Shown piece by piece: positions 20,086 through 30,060 of a stretch of 64,000 nt of DNA (positions within the stretch are counted from its first letter, which is position 1; every line of letters starts with the position of its first letter). The DNA is from Sphingomonas sp. Leaf32. Lineage in GTDB: Bacteria > Pseudomonadota > Alphaproteobacteria > Sphingomonadales > Sphingomonadaceae. The notes beneath the pieces were generated by a model. That model was not told the DNA's origin, did no database searches, and saw nothing but the letters and a program-made list of their open reading frames with translations. The stretch lies in assembly GCF_001421765.1 (NCBI RefSeq), contig NZ_LMLA01000011.1, positions 62,001-126,000 on the forward strand, written 5' to 3'. The translations under genes and the position numbers were made by a program.

Positions 20086-20345
20086 TCGACGCAGCCACGA
20101 GTCGCAGCCGCATCGGCGACCGTTGCGCGCATTTTGCGCGAAAGACCGCCGTCCCGAGCGACGACCGATTTTCGCGGCGATTTCATCCAAAGGTGTTAGG
20201 CACCTTGGCGACCGTTATCGGTGCGCCGCTCGGCAAAGCGTAGGTAATCCTCGCAATTCGGTGGCCAGCCGGAGTTGCCATGCTCCACCGCCAGATGCGT
20301 TGCGAACCATTCGCTTAAATCGATATTAATGACGCTCTGCGAAGA
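20086..20345. other. Gap before the chemotaxis operon
   Basis: Contains a weak hairpin (AAGGTG / CACCTT, around 20192-20208) without a T run and AT-rich sequence near 20315-20335 that could hold the chemotaxis promoter. No gene is supported here and no promoter could be fixed by eye. Confidence 0.4.
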
Positions 20346-20367
20346 CAGTCCCAGTTTCTGGGGGCTG
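20346..20367 (+). promoter_or_regulatory. Hairpin covering the ribosome site of the STAS gene
   Basis: CAGTCCCAG and CTGGGGGCTG can pair over nine positions with one bulged G and a TTT loop. The right arm contains the GGGGG that is the only Shine-Dalgarno candidate for the ATG at 20374, so folding would hide it. Confidence 0.4.
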
Positions 20368-20373
20368 TTTGGT

Positions 20374-20682
20374 ATGACTTCTACTTTCTCCCTTCCCACA
20401 GGTCTGGCGATGCCATCGATTGCAACGATGGCCGAAACCCTGTGCGCGTTGCCGCTCGACGGTGAGATCGTCCTCGACGTCTCCGCCCTTGCCGCGCCTG
20501 ATCTGAGCGTCGTGCAACTGATCCACAGCCTTCGCAGCGAAGCCACGGCGCAGGGCGGCGACGTCCGCCTGTCCGCGCCGGCCGGCGAAGCGCTGACCGC
20601 CCTTCTTCACCGCGGCGGGTTCACCGACGCGATGACCCCCGACGACAACGCCTTCTGGTTCCACGGAGTCCCGCTGCAATGA
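20374..20682 (+). CDS. STAS-domain protein (anti-anti-sigma/MlaB-like)
   Basis: 102 aa, a single STAS domain: GEIVLDVSALAAPDLSVVQL matches the strand-helix core, followed by DVRLSAPAGEALTALLHRGGF. STAS proteins bind partner proteins in signalling. As the first gene of the chemotaxis operon, with its stop overlapping the cheY start (ATGA), it may tune the receptor-kinase array; that is inferred from position. The ATG at 20374 fits the domain start; an upstream extension does not look like protein. Confidence 0.8.
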   Translation: MTSTFSLPTGLAMPSIATMAETLCALPLDGEIVLDVSALAAPDLSVVQLIHSLRSEATAQGGDVRLSAPAGEALTALLHRGGFTDAMTPDDNAFWFHGVPLQ

Positions 20683-21047
20683 CCGCTTCCATTCTCGCCG
20701 TAGATGATTCCGCCAGCCTGCGGATGGCAATCCGTATCGCGCTGACCGGTGCCGGCTACACTGTGACCGAGGCCGGCGACGGGGTAGAGGGTCTGGCAAA
20801 GGCGACGTCGACCAAGTTCGACATGATCGTCACCGACCTGAACATGCCGAACATGGACGGGCTGGCGATGATCCGCGAACTGCGCAAGCAGCCCGCGCAG
20901 GCCGGCGTGCCGATCATCTTCCTGACCACCGAATCCGATCCGGAAATGAAGAACCAGGCAAAGGCCGCCGGGGCGACCGGATGGCTGGTCAAGCCGTTCG
21001 TGCCGGACCAGCTGGTGAAGGTCGCGCGCAAGGTGCTGGGCCGGTGA
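20679..21047 (+). CDS. cheY: Chemotaxis response regulator CheY
   Basis: 122 aa, a lone receiver domain. The acidic pocket DD (9-10), phosphoacceptor D53 in VTDLNMPNMDG, the conserved Thr in FLTTES and Lys in LVKPF are all present. Phosphorylated by CheA, it acts on the flagellar switch or another effector. Overlaps the STAS stop (ATGA) and runs into cheA by GTGA. Confidence 0.93.
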   Translation: MTASILAVDDSASLRMAIRIALTGAGYTVTEAGDGVEGLAKATSTKFDMIVTDLNMPNMDGLAMIRELRKQPAQAGVPIIFLTTESDPEMKNQAKAAGATGWLVKPFVPDQLVKVARKVLGR

Positions 21048-23023
21048 TCGCCGACGATCCCGTCGCCGCCTTCCGCGTGGAGGCGGGCGAGGTGCTCGAT
21101 CAGGTCGAACAGGGCCTGCTCGACCTCGGCCACGACCTGGGCAATGCCGATCTCGTCAACGCCGTCTTTCGGGGCCTGCACACGCTGAAGGGCTCGGGCG
21201 CGATGTTCGGCTTCGACGCGCTGGCCGGCTTCACCCACCACTGCGAAACCGCGTTCGACCGGGTGCGCAAGGGGCAGGTCCCGGCCACTGCCGGGCTTGT
21301 CGCGGTCATCCTGTCGGCACAGGACCATATGCGCGCACTGGTCGACGGCGACGCACCGCAAGCCGATGGCGATGCGATCCTCGCCCGGTTGCAGGCTGCG
21401 ATCGACGAGGCATCGGGCACCGCCCCTGCTGCTACCGCCGCACCGGTCGCTGCGGCACGCTCCGGCTGGACCGTATCGTTCAAGCTGCCGGTCGACGCGA
21501 TGGCCAACGGCACTAACCCGCTGATGCTGCTCGACGAACTGCGCGAACTGGGCGAAGCCACCGTCGTCGCCCGCACCGACGCCATCCCGCCGCTGTCGCA
21601 ACTCGTTCCGACCGAATGCCATGTCGGCTGGGACGTCACCCTGATCGGCGACATCAAGCGCGACGATATCGAGGATGTGTTCATCTTCGTGATGGACGAC
21701 ATGGAACTCGCCATCGAACCGCTGGCGCTCGAAGTCGCGGAAGCCCCGCTCGCCGAAGTGCCGGCCGTGATCGACCAACCGGTCGAACTCGCGCCGGTCG
21801 CGTCCGCCCCGACCGGCGACGCCCCGGCCGCCCGCTCGACCGCCAAGGCGGAGGAAAGCGTCCGCGTGCCCGCCGGCCGTCTCGACGCGCTGATGGACCG
21901 GGTCGGCGAGCTGGTGATCGCGCAGAGCCGCCTGTCGCAGCTTGCCGATCGTGGGCAGGATCTGGTGCTGCGATCGGTGTCCGAAGAAATCGAGCGGCTG
22001 GCCGCCGAACTGCGCGAAACCATGATGGTGCTGCGCATGGTGCCGGTCGGATCGCTCTTCTCGCGCTTCCGCCGCCTGATCCACGACCTGTCGCGCGACA
22101 CCGGCAAGACGATCGAGTTCGAAACCGAAGGCGAGGCGACCGAGGTCGACAAGACCGTGATCGAACGTCTGTTCGACCCGATGGTCCACCTGATCCGCAA
22201 CAGCTGCGACCACGGCCTCGAAACGCCCGAGGATCGCGCCGCCGTCGGCAAGCCTGCTGCCGGCACCGTCCGCCTCGCCGCGCATCAGGCCGGGGGCGAG
22301 GTCGTCATCACCATCCGCGACGACGGCCGGGGCATCAACCGCGCCCGCGTGCGGGCGAAGGCTGAGGCGAACGGTCTGGTCCAGCCCGATCAGGCAATGA
22401 CCGACCACGACCTGTTGCAGATGATCTTCGCGCCCGGTTTCTCGACCGCCGCGACCGTTACCAACCTGTCGGGCCGCGGCGTCGGCATGGACGTGGTGAA
22501 GCGCACGATCGAAGGCCTTCGCGGATCGATCGACGTCCAGTCGACCGAGGGCGAAGGATCGCTGATCGCGCTGCGTATTCCGCTGACGCTGGCGATCATC
22601 GACGGGCTGCTCGTGCGGGTCGGCACCGGCCGCTACGTCATTCCGCTGACCGCGGTCGAGGAATGTATCGAACTCTCGCTCGAAGACGATATGCGGCATC
22701 GCGGCCGCAGCCTCATCACGCTGCGCGAAAAGCTGGTCCCGTTCCTCCGGCTGCGCGAGCTGTTCGCGACGGACACCCGGCCCGATCCGTTCCAGAAGAT
22801 CGTGGTCGTCGCCACGCCGCAGGGGCGCGTCGGGCTGGTCGTCGACCAGATCATCGGCAACCATCAGACCGTCATCAAGCCGATGTCGGCGCTGCATCAG
22901 GGTGCCACGACCTTTGCCGGTGCGACGATCCTCGGCGATGGCGAGGTCGCGCTGATCCTCGACATCGCCCAGCTGATTGCGCTTGGCCAACCGCATGAGG
23001 AGACGCTGCGTGCAGCCGGATAA
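21044..23023 (+). CDS. cheA: Chemotaxis histidine kinase CheA
   Basis: 659 aa. It senses receptor state and phosphorylates CheY and CheB. Order of domains: Hpt with phosphoacceptor H46 (GLHTLKGSG), a CheY/CheB-binding-like segment around 140-240, a dimerisation helix pair (VPAGRLDALMDRVGELVIAQ), an ATPase with N box HLIRNSCDHGLE and the G motif DDGRGIN, and a C-terminal CheW-like domain. The start is GTG at 21044 overlapping the cheY stop; the upstream in-frame extension is read-through of cheY sequence. Confidence 0.96.
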   Translation: MIADDPVAAFRVEAGEVLDQVEQGLLDLGHDLGNADLVNAVFRGLHTLKGSGAMFGFDALAGFTHHCETAFDRVRKGQVPATAGLVAVILSAQDHMRALVDGDAPQADGDAILARLQAAIDEASGTAPAATAAPVAAARSGWTVSFKLPVDAMANGTNPLMLLDELRELGEATVVARTDAIPPLSQLVPTECHVGWDVTLIGDIKRDDIEDVFIFVMDDMELAIEPLALEVAEAPLAEVPAVIDQPVELAPVASAPTGDAPAARSTAKAEESVRVPAGRLDALMDRVGELVIAQSRLSQLADRGQDLVLRSVSEEIERLAAELRETMMVLRMVPVGSLFSRFRRLIHDLSRDTGKTIEFETEGEATEVDKTVIERLFDPMVHLIRNSCDHGLETPEDRAAVGKPAAGTVRLAAHQAGGEVVITIRDDGRGINRARVRAKAEANGLVQPDQAMTDHDLLQMIFAPGFSTAATVTNLSGRGVGMDVVKRTIEGLRGSIDVQSTEGEGSLIALRIPLTLAIIDGLLVRVGTGRYVIPLTAVEECIELSLEDDMRHRGRSLITLREKLVPFLRLRELFATDTRPDPFQKIVVVATPQGRVGLVVDQIIGNHQTVIKPMSALHQGATTFAGATILGDGEVALILDIAQLIALGQPHEETLRAAG

Positions 23024-23525
23024 CGTGCAACCGACCACCGTCGCGTGGAACCAGGACAATCAGCTCGAAGTCCTCGTCTTCGATCTGGGCGGACAGAGCT
23101 TCGCGCTGGAGGCGGTATTGGTCCGCGAGATCCTCGACATGATGCCCGAAACGCGGGTGCCCGGCGCACCGCCGCTGGTCAGCCATGTCGTTAATTTCCG
23201 GGGGCGGATCATCCCGCTGGCCAATCTCCATCTCGCCTTCGGCATGGAGGTCGCAGCGACGACGCCCGACAGCCGCATCGTCGTGATCGAGATCGATCTG
23301 GACGGCGAAGCGATGATGGTCGGTCTGCGCACCGACAAGGTCCACGAGGTCGCAACGTTCGACGCGGCCACCAGCGAGGGGGCGCCCGTCGTCGGGCTGC
23401 GCTGGCGCCGTGACTTCGTCCGGACGCTCGTCCGGCACGAGGACGACATCGTGGTGCTGCCCGATCTGAACGCCATTTTCCAGACCATCGCCCGCCGCGA
23501 CATCGCGGCAGCATCCATCAACTGA
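23010..23525 (+). CDS. cheW: Chemotaxis coupling protein CheW (first copy)
   Basis: 171 aa, linking receptors to CheA. The CheW fold is seen from LEVLVFDLGGQSFALEAVLV through VNFRGRIIPLANL to DIVVLPDLNAIF. The GTG at 23010 has GAGGAG eight bases upstream and overlaps the end of cheA by 14 bp. Residue MVGLRTDKVHEV lies at the usual receptor-contact face. A second, diverged CheW gene lies after the first receptor, so each may pair with its own receptor. Confidence 0.93.
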   Translation: MQPDNVQPTTVAWNQDNQLEVLVFDLGGQSFALEAVLVREILDMMPETRVPGAPPLVSHVVNFRGRIIPLANLHLAFGMEVAATTPDSRIVVIEIDLDGEAMMVGLRTDKVHEVATFDAATSEGAPVVGLRWRRDFVRTLVRHEDDIVVLPDLNAIFQTIARRDIAAASIN

Positions 23526-23549
23526 CCATTCCCGGGGGGGACTAGCTAC

Positions 23550-25567
23550 GTGCGTGCAACCATCAAAATGAAACTCGCCGTCACCTTCGGCTTGGTGCTG
23601 GTGCTCCTGGTCGGCATCGTCGCGCTCAGCATGACGAAGATGTCGGCGATGAACGCCAATATCGTCGAAGTGATCGACGGCCCGGCCGCCCGGCAGGCAC
23701 GCAACCTGTCGATCAAGGTGAAGATGAACGAAATGGTTCGTCTCGAGAAGAACATGGCGCTGACCAACGATCTCGACTTCACGAAACAGCTCGATCAGGA
23801 ATCGCAGGCGAAGGCCACCGATCTCGACCAGCTGATTTCGGTGGCGGCGCAAAATTCGACGGAACAGTCGAAGGCTGATTGGGCCAGCCTTGCCGGCTCG
23901 TGGAACGAGTATAAGTCCGTCAACCAGCAAATCCGTTCGTTCGCGCTGGCCAACGACAACGCCAGAGCCGCTTCACTGTCGCTCGGCAAATCGCGCGACC
24001 TGATGAAGAAGATGTCGCAGTCCATCGACACGCTGGTCGAGCGCAGCAACGTGCGCATGGCGGACGCCAAGGAAGCGACTGCCGCACAATATGCCAGCGC
24101 CCGCAACCTGCTGACGACCGTTGCCATCGCGGCACTCCTGATTGCCATTGCCGGTGCGCTGTGGATCAGCATGATCGTGTCGAAGGGGCTGAAGCGAGTG
24201 AGCGTCGCACTGGACGCGGTGGCCGTCGGCGATCTCGACCAGGAAGTGACCGTCAAGACCAATGACGAGATCAAGGACCTGGTCGACACTGTTAACCGCA
24301 TGACCGTCGCGCTGCGCAAGTCGGCAGCCTTGGCCGACACGATCGCGCAGGGCGACCTGACCGTCGATCACACGCCGCTGTCGGACAAGGACAAGCTCGG
24401 CCATTCCCTGGTGTCGATGGTCGAACGGCTGCGCAACGTGGTGGGTGATGCATCGGGCGCGGCGGACAATGTCGCTGCCGGCAGCCAGGAACTGTCCGCG
24501 TCGTCGGAACAGGTGAGCCAAGGCGCGACCGAACAGGCCGCCGCCGCCGAGGAAGCATCGGCGTCGATGGAGCAGATGGCCGCCAACATCAAACAGAATG
24601 CCGACAATGCCGCCCAGACCGAGAAGATCGCGCGCCAGTCGTCGAAGGACGCCGAAGCCAGCGGCGTCGCGGTCGACAAGGCGGTCGGCGCGATGCGCAC
24701 CATCGCCCAGAAGATCGGCATCGTGCAGGAAATCGCACGGCAGACCGACCTGCTGGCACTGAACGCGGCGGTGGAAGCGGCGCGGGCCGGTGAACATGGC
24801 CGCGGCTTCGCCGTCGTCGCCTCCGAAGTCCGCAAGCTGGCCGAACGAAGCCAGACCGCGGCGGCCGAGATCAGCGCGGTGTCGAGCGACACGGTGCAGG
24901 CGGCGGCGCAGGCCGGCGAGATGCTGACCAAGCTGGTGCCCGACATCCGCCGGACCGCCGAACTGGTATCGGAAATCAGCGCCGCCTGCCGCGAACAGGA
25001 CATCGGTGCCAGCCAGATCAACCAGGCGCTGCAACAGCTCGACCAGGTGACGCAGCAGAACGCGTCGGCATCGGAACAGATCACCTCGACGTCCGAGGAA
25101 CTGGCCAGAGCGACACGGTGCAGGCGGCGGCGCAGGCCGGCGAGATGCTGACCAAGCTGGTGCCCGACATCCGCCGGACCGCCGAACTGGTATCGGAAAT
25201 CAGCGCCGCCTGCCGCGAACAGGACATCGGCGCGTCGCAGATCAATCAGGCACTGCAACAGCTCGACCAAGTGACGCAGCAGAACGCATCGGCATCGGAA
25301 CAGATCACCTCGACGTCCGAGGAACTGGCCGGCCAGGCGAACGAACTGCAGGAAAGCATCGCCTTCTTCCGTGTCGAACACGCCCACAAGGCGCGCAAGG
25401 CTGTCGCCACCCGCAAGCCGGCGGCCCGTGCCAAGACGCCTGCCCCTGCCCCGCGCCCGAAGGCGAATTCGGTCGCCGACCAGCAGAACCGTGCACGCGG
25501 CTTCGCGCTCGACCTGTCGCAGGGCGGGCCGGACGGCGACGATGCCGCCTTTGGAGAAGCAGCATGA
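23550..25567 (+). pseudogene. Methyl-accepting chemotaxis protein, frameshifted by an internal duplication
   Basis: A membrane receptor: TM1 about 9-29, a four-helix-type periplasmic domain, TM2 about 188-210, HAMP, then the signalling domain with the conserved tip [20 protein letters not shown]. Near its end a 224-bp segment occurs twice in tandem (24884-25107 and 25108-25331). Because 224 is not a multiple of three, the first frame stops at 25151 after a nonsense tail rich in Arg, and the natural C-terminus (25332-25567) is in another frame. The copies differ by nine silent changes. As read, a 533-aa receptor with intact tip but no proper tail could still be made. Start: GTG 23550. Confidence 0.85.
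24884..25331 (+). repeat. Diverged tandem duplication, 2 x 224 bp, inside the MCP gene
   Basis: Both copies begin GAGCGACACGGTGCAGG and are identical for about 125 bp, then differ at nine positions within roughly 80 bp, all silent (for example AGC/TCG for one Ser). The second copy's changed stretch (GGCGCGTCGCAGATCAATCAGG) equals the matching part of the other receptor gene at about 27668, in parts of under 20 bases checked by eye. Confidence 0.9.
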
Positions 25568-26043
25568 ACGACAAGGCGCCGATGCAGGTCGTCACCTTCG
25601 GGATGGGGGACGAAGTGTTCGCGGTTCCCGTGACCATGGTCCGTGAAATCCTCGATTATCGCCCGGCCTTTCGCGTGCCGAACGGTCCGGCGTGGATGCT
25701 CGGGATCACCGACGTCCGGGGACAGGGCGTACCGATGATCGACCTCAGGATGCGCCTTGGGCTGACGCCGGTCGAACCGACACTGGCGACCCGCGTGCTG
25801 ATCGTCGACGTGATGCTCGCCGACCGGATGCTTTCGCTCGGGCTGGTGGTCGACCGGGTGATCGCGGTCGCCAGTTTCGAACGCGAGCGGCTGGAATCCG
25901 CGCCCGACATCGGCCTGCGCTGGCGGTCCGACTATATCGCCGGTGTGGTCCGCGAACCCGATGGCTTCGTGGTGGTGATCGATGCGGCGGAGATTTTCTC
26001 CAGCGACGATACCGCCATCGTGACCGTCGCAGCCGCCGCCTGA
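25564..26043 (+). CDS. cheW: Chemotaxis coupling protein CheW (second copy)
   Basis: 159 aa with the CheW fold: [34 protein letters not shown] and [12 protein letters not shown]. Starts with ATG overlapping the stop of the repaired frame of the upstream receptor (ATGA), which shows that receptor was once read through to its natural end. It precedes the cytoplasmic receptor gene and may couple that receptor to CheA. Confidence 0.92.
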   Translation: MNDKAPMQVVTFGMGDEVFAVPVTMVREILDYRPAFRVPNGPAWMLGITDVRGQGVPMIDLRMRLGLTPVEPTLATRVLIVDVMLADRMLSLGLVVDRVIAVASFERERLESAPDIGLRWRSDYIAGVVREPDGFVVVIDAAEIFSSDDTAIVTVAAAA

Positions 26044-26093
26044 ACCCGTCGCCGAACAGCCGGCACAACACAAATAAACAGAGGATGTCTATC

Positions 26094-28010
26094 ATGTCGA
26101 TGTTGTCGCATTTCAAACGCTCCTCCCGGCCCGCCACGGCGATTGCCGAGATTCAAGCGCTGACCCGATCGATCGCCGCCGGCGACCTGTCGCAACGACT
26201 GCGCGAGGACGCCGCGACCGACGAGGCGCGCGAAATGCTGGCGGCGGTCAACGCCCTGCTCGACACCGCGCTCGCCCCGGTCACCCGCCTCGACGCTGCG
26301 GTGACCCATGTCCTGGCCGAGCATGATCGCGGCGACATCGACGTCCTGCTGACGCCCGACGCCTTTCCCGGCGATGTCGGGCACATCGCGGGTCAGGTGA
26401 ACCGGCTGGTCGTTGCCCATATCGATACCAAGAAAGCGGCGATGGGCTGCATCCGCGAACTGGCCAACGGCAATTTCGATGCGCCGTTCGATCGCCTGCC
26501 GGGCAAGAAGGCGTTCATCAACGACACCATCGAAACGCTGCGCGGCAACCTGCGGATGCTGATCGCCGAAATGAACCACATGTCGGTCGAACATGATCGC
26601 GGCGACATCGATGTCGAGGTGTCCGCCGACAAGTTCCCCGGCGACTTCCGCACCATGGCGACCGGCATCAACGCGATGGTCGCCGGCCATATCGCGGTGA
26701 AGAAGAAGGCGATGGCCTGCATCAAGGCGTTCGGCGAGGGCGACTTCGACGCGCCGCTCGAAGCCTTCCCCGGCAAGAAGGCGTTCATCAACGACACCAT
26801 CGAAGCGCTACGCCGGAACTTCAAGGAAATCTCGGGCGAAATTCAGCGCCTGACCCGTGCGGCCACCGCCGGCCAACTGAGCGAACGCGGCGAAGTCGCG
26901 CGGTTCGCGGGCGATTATGCGGCGATGGTCGCGGGCATCAACGGGATGCTCGACGCGATCATCCTGCCGATCGCCGAGGGCAATCGCGTGCTCGACCGCG
27001 TCAGCACTGGCGACCTGACCGGGCGGGTGGAGATCGACTGCGATGGCGATCACCAGCGGATGAAGGACGCGATCAACCGTCTGGTCGACAACCTGTCCAA
27101 GTTCGCCAGCGAAGTCGCCTCGGCGTCCGATCAGGTCGCGGCGGGCAGCCAGCAGCTCTCCTCCTCGTCCGAACAGGTCAGCGAAGGCGCAACCGAACAG
27201 GCCGCCGCCGCCGAGGAAGCATCGGCTGCGATGGAGGAGATGGCCGCCAACGTGAAACAGAACGCGGACAACGCCGCCCAGACGGAAAAGATCGCGCGGC
27301 AATCGTCGAAGGATGCCGAGGCCAGCGGCCTGGCGGTCGAACGCGCCGTCTCCGCGATGCGCACCATCGCCGAGAAGATCGGGATCGTACAGGAAATCGC
27401 GCGACAGACCGACCTGCTGGCGCTGAACGCCGCGGTCGAGGCGGCGCGCGCCGGCGAACATGGTCGCGGCTTCGCGGTCGTCGCCTCCGAAGTGCGCAAG
27501 CTGGCCGAACGCAGCCAGAGTGCCGCCGCAGAGATCAACGCCGTCTCGTCCGACACGGTGAAGGCCGCCGGCCAGGCGGGTGAGATGCTGACCAAGCTGG
27601 TCCCCGACATCCGCCGCACCGCCGAACTGGTGTCCGAAATCAGCGCCGCCTGTCGCGAACAGGATATCGGCGCGTCGCAGATCAATCAGGCGCTGCAACA
27701 GCTCGACACCGTGACGCAGCAGAACGCCGCCGCGTCCGAGCAGATTTCGTCGACCGCCGACGGATTGTCGGGTCAGGCGGAGGAACTGCAGTCCAGCATT
27801 GCCTTCTTCCACATTGCCGACGCGAAGCCCGCTCCCGCCCCGGTGGCGAAGCAGGCGCCGGCCAAGGCGAAGGCGAAGAAGCCCAAGGCCCCGGTCAAGC
27901 CGCGCACCGGCAGCATCGCCGATCAGCAATCCCGCGTCCGTGGCTTCGCGCTCGATCTGTCGCAGGGCGGCAGCGACGATGAAGACGCCGATTTCGGCCG
28001 GGCGGCCTGA
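26094..28010 (+). CDS. Soluble methyl-accepting chemotaxis protein with tandem HAMP-like units
   Basis: 638 aa without membrane helices, so it signals from the cytoplasm. The N-terminal half holds two related units of about 150 residues, each containing EHDRGDIDV, then a PGD block, then [13 protein letters not shown] or [13 protein letters not shown], i.e. a chain of HAMP-like modules. The C-terminal signalling domain carries [20 protein letters not shown]. It ends in a tail [10 protein letters not shown] shared with the first receptor. ATG 26094 has AGAGG nine bases upstream; 26085 is an in-frame alternative too close to that site. Confidence 0.9.
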   Translation: MSMLSHFKRSSRPATAIAEIQALTRSIAAGDLSQRLREDAATDEAREMLAAVNALLDTALAPVTRLDAAVTHVLAEHDRGDIDVLLTPDAFPGDVGHIAGQVNRLVVAHIDTKKAAMGCIRELANGNFDAPFDRLPGKKAFINDTIETLRGNLRMLIAEMNHMSVEHDRGDIDVEVSADKFPGDFRTMATGINAMVAGHIAVKKKAMACIKAFGEGDFDAPLEAFPGKKAFINDTIEALRRNFKEISGEIQRLTRAATAGQLSERGEVARFAGDYAAMVAGINGMLDAIILPIAEGNRVLDRVSTGDLTGRVEIDCDGDHQRMKDAINRLVDNLSKFASEVASASDQVAAGSQQLSSSSEQVSEGATEQAAAAEEASAAMEEMAANVKQNADNAAQTEKIARQSSKDAEASGLAVERAVSAMRTIAEKIGIVQEIARQTDLLALNAAVEAARAGEHGRGFAVVASEVRKLAERSQSAAAEINAVSSDTVKAAGQAGEMLTKLVPDIRRTAELVSEISAACREQDIGASQINQALQQLDTVTQQNAAASEQISSTADGLSGQAEELQSSIAFFHIADAKPAPAPVAKQAPAKAKAKKPKAPVKPRTGSIADQQSRVRGFALDLSQGGSDDEDADFGRAA

Positions 28011-28085
28011 TCGCCGCCCTGCCCCCTACCCCGACCTTGACGACGTGAGCGTCGCCGCCACGTCGATCGATTGGAACCCTGCCCG

Positions 28086-28934
28086 ATGTCCGCACTAGCC
28101 ACCCTGTCTCCCGACCAGGACCGCCTCAGCCCGCAGAAGTTCACGCGGCTGTCGGCACTGATCTTCGACCAGACCGGGATCAAGATGCCCGCGACCAAGT
28201 CGACCATGTTGCAGGGTCGGTTGCAGCGACGGCTGCGCGAGGTCGGCATCGCCACGCTGGATGCCTATTGCGATCATCTGTTCGACGGCAGCGCGCATCC
28301 CGACGAGATGACGCACCTCATCAACGCGGTGACGACCAACAAGACCGACTTCTTCCGCGAACCCGGCCATTTCGACTTCATGACGCAGACCGCGCTGCCG
28401 GCACTGGCCGATGCCGGCCGGCGTCGCATCCGGGCGTGGAGCGCCGCCTGCTCGACCGGGGCCGAGCCGTACACGATGGCGATGGTGCTCGACCAGTTCG
28501 CGCAGAAGAGCGGGGTCGATTACGGCATCCTCGCCACCGACATCGATACCGCCGTGCTGGAGACGGCGCGGCGCGGCATCTACCCGGCGGAACTGGTCGA
28601 ACCGGTGCCAGCGACGCTGCGGCAACGCTATATCGCCACATCGCGCGACCGCGCGTCGAACCAGGTCCGGATCGTGCCGGCGCTGCGTTCGGCGATCGGC
28701 TTTGCCCGGTTGAACCTGATGGATGTCCGCTACCCGGTCGGCGAACCGATGGACATCATCTTCTGCCGCAACGTGCTGATCTATTTCGACAAGGAGACGC
28801 AGGAGCGGGTCGTCCGCCGGCTATGCGACAATCTGCGTCCCGGCGGCTTCCTGTTCCTCGGCCATTCGGAATCGATCGCGGGCATGGACCTGCCGGTCAA
28901 GACCGTGTCCTACACCGTTTTCACGAAGGACTGA
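28086..28934 (+). CDS. cheR: Chemotaxis receptor methyltransferase CheR
   Basis: 282 aa. Methylates receptor glutamates using S-adenosylmethionine for adaptation. An N-terminal helical domain ([17 protein letters not shown]) precedes the SAM-binding domain with [27 protein letters not shown] and [14 protein letters not shown] 28086 is preferred to an upstream TTG at 28071. No extra TPR domain. cheB follows after one base. Confidence 0.95.
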   Translation: MSALATLSPDQDRLSPQKFTRLSALIFDQTGIKMPATKSTMLQGRLQRRLREVGIATLDAYCDHLFDGSAHPDEMTHLINAVTTNKTDFFREPGHFDFMTQTALPALADAGRRRIRAWSAACSTGAEPYTMAMVLDQFAQKSGVDYGILATDIDTAVLETARRGIYPAELVEPVPATLRQRYIATSRDRASNQVRIVPALRSAIGFARLNLMDVRYPVGEPMDIIFCRNVLIYFDKETQERVVRRLCDNLRPGGFLFLGHSESIAGMDLPVKTVSYTVFTKD

Positions 28935-28935
28935 C

Positions 28936-30015
28936 ATGTCCAAGATCCGTGTCCTCATCATCGACGACAGCGCCAGCGTCCGCCAGGCGATGACCGCGAT
29001 CCTGAGCGAAGACCCCGCGATCGAGGTGATCGCCGCCGCCGCCGACCCCTTCGCCGCCGCGCGCTATATTCAGGAAGAGATACCCGACGTCATCACGCTC
29101 GACGTCGAAATGCCGCGCATGGACGGCGTGACCTTCCTGCGCAAGCTGATGAGCCAGAAGCCGATCCCGGTGGTGATGTGTTCGTCGCTGGTCGAGGAAG
29201 GATCGGAAACGCTGCTCCAGGCGCTGGAGGCCGGTGCGGTCGACGTCATCCTGAAGCCGCGCCTGGGCGTTGCCGACCATCTGAACGACGCCAAGATGCG
29301 CATCCGCGAAACGGTCAAGGGTGCCGCCCGCGCGCGCGTGCGCAGCCGCGCCGCCGGGACCAGCCGGATCAGTTCGCCCGCCGCGAAGCTGACCGCCGAC
29401 GCGGTCCTGCCGCCGCCCACCGGCCGCGCCATGAGCCGCACGACCGAGATGGTCGTATGCATCGGTGCATCGACCGGCGGGACCGAGGCGCTGCGCGAGG
29501 TGCTGGAGGCGCTGCCCGCCAATTCGCCCGGCATCGTCATCGTGCAGCATATGCCCGAGAGCTTCACCCGCGCCTTCGCCAAGCGGCTGAACGGGCTATG
29601 TCAGGTCGACGTGAAGGAAGCGGAGGATGGCGACACCGTCATGCGCGGCCATGTGCTGATCGCACCGGGCGGCCTGCGCCACATGATGCTGGAGCGGCAG
29701 GGCGCACGCTATGTCGTCGCGGTCAAGGAAGGGCCGCTGGTGTCGCGCCATCGCCCCTCGGTCGATGTGCTGTTCCGCTCCGCGGCGCGCAATGCCGGAT
29801 CGAACGCGGTCGGGATCATCATGACCGGCATGGGCGACGACGGCGCGCGCGGCCTGCTGGAAATGAAGCAGGCCGGCGCCCGGACCTTTGCGCAGGACGA
29901 GGCGACGTCGATCGTGTTCGGTATGCCCAAGGAAGCGATCGCACGCGGCGCGGCGGACAAGGTCGTGCCGCTCCACGCCATCGCCCGCGAACTGTTGCAG
30001 GCGACCGCGCGATGA
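28936..30015 (+). CDS. cheB: Chemotaxis methylesterase/glutamine deamidase CheB
   Basis: 359 aa. Receiver domain with phosphoacceptor D56 ([10 protein letters not shown]), a linker, then the esterase domain with the triad S179 (GASTGG), H205 (QHMP) and D301 (MTGMGDDGA). It removes methyl groups placed by CheR. Start ATG one base after the cheR stop, so the pair is coupled. Confidence 0.96.
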   Translation: MSKIRVLIIDDSASVRQAMTAILSEDPAIEVIAAAADPFAAARYIQEEIPDVITLDVEMPRMDGVTFLRKLMSQKPIPVVMCSSLVEEGSETLLQALEAGAVDVILKPRLGVADHLNDAKMRIRETVKGAARARVRSRAAGTSRISSPAAKLTADAVLPPPTGRAMSRTTEMVVCIGASTGGTEALREVLEALPANSPGIVIVQHMPESFTRAFAKRLNGLCQVDVKEAEDGDTVMRGHVLIAPGGLRHMMLERQGARYVVAVKEGPLVSRHRPSVDVLFRSAARNAGSNAVGIIMTGMGDDGARGLLEMKQAGARTFAQDEATSIVFGMPKEAIARGAADKVVPLHAIARELLQATAR

Positions 30016-30060
30016 CCGTCGCGCCCCGCCCCGCCCCTCTACCCGTTCAGGACTGACGCC

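Noticed and set aside
20756..23059. 767-aa minus-strand frame opposite cheA
   Set aside because: Antisense to a complete CheA; no recognisable domain.
25118..25567. Separate 149-aa gene after the broken MCP
   Set aside because: It is the natural C-terminus of the receptor, displaced by the duplication, with only a GTG inside the repeat as start.
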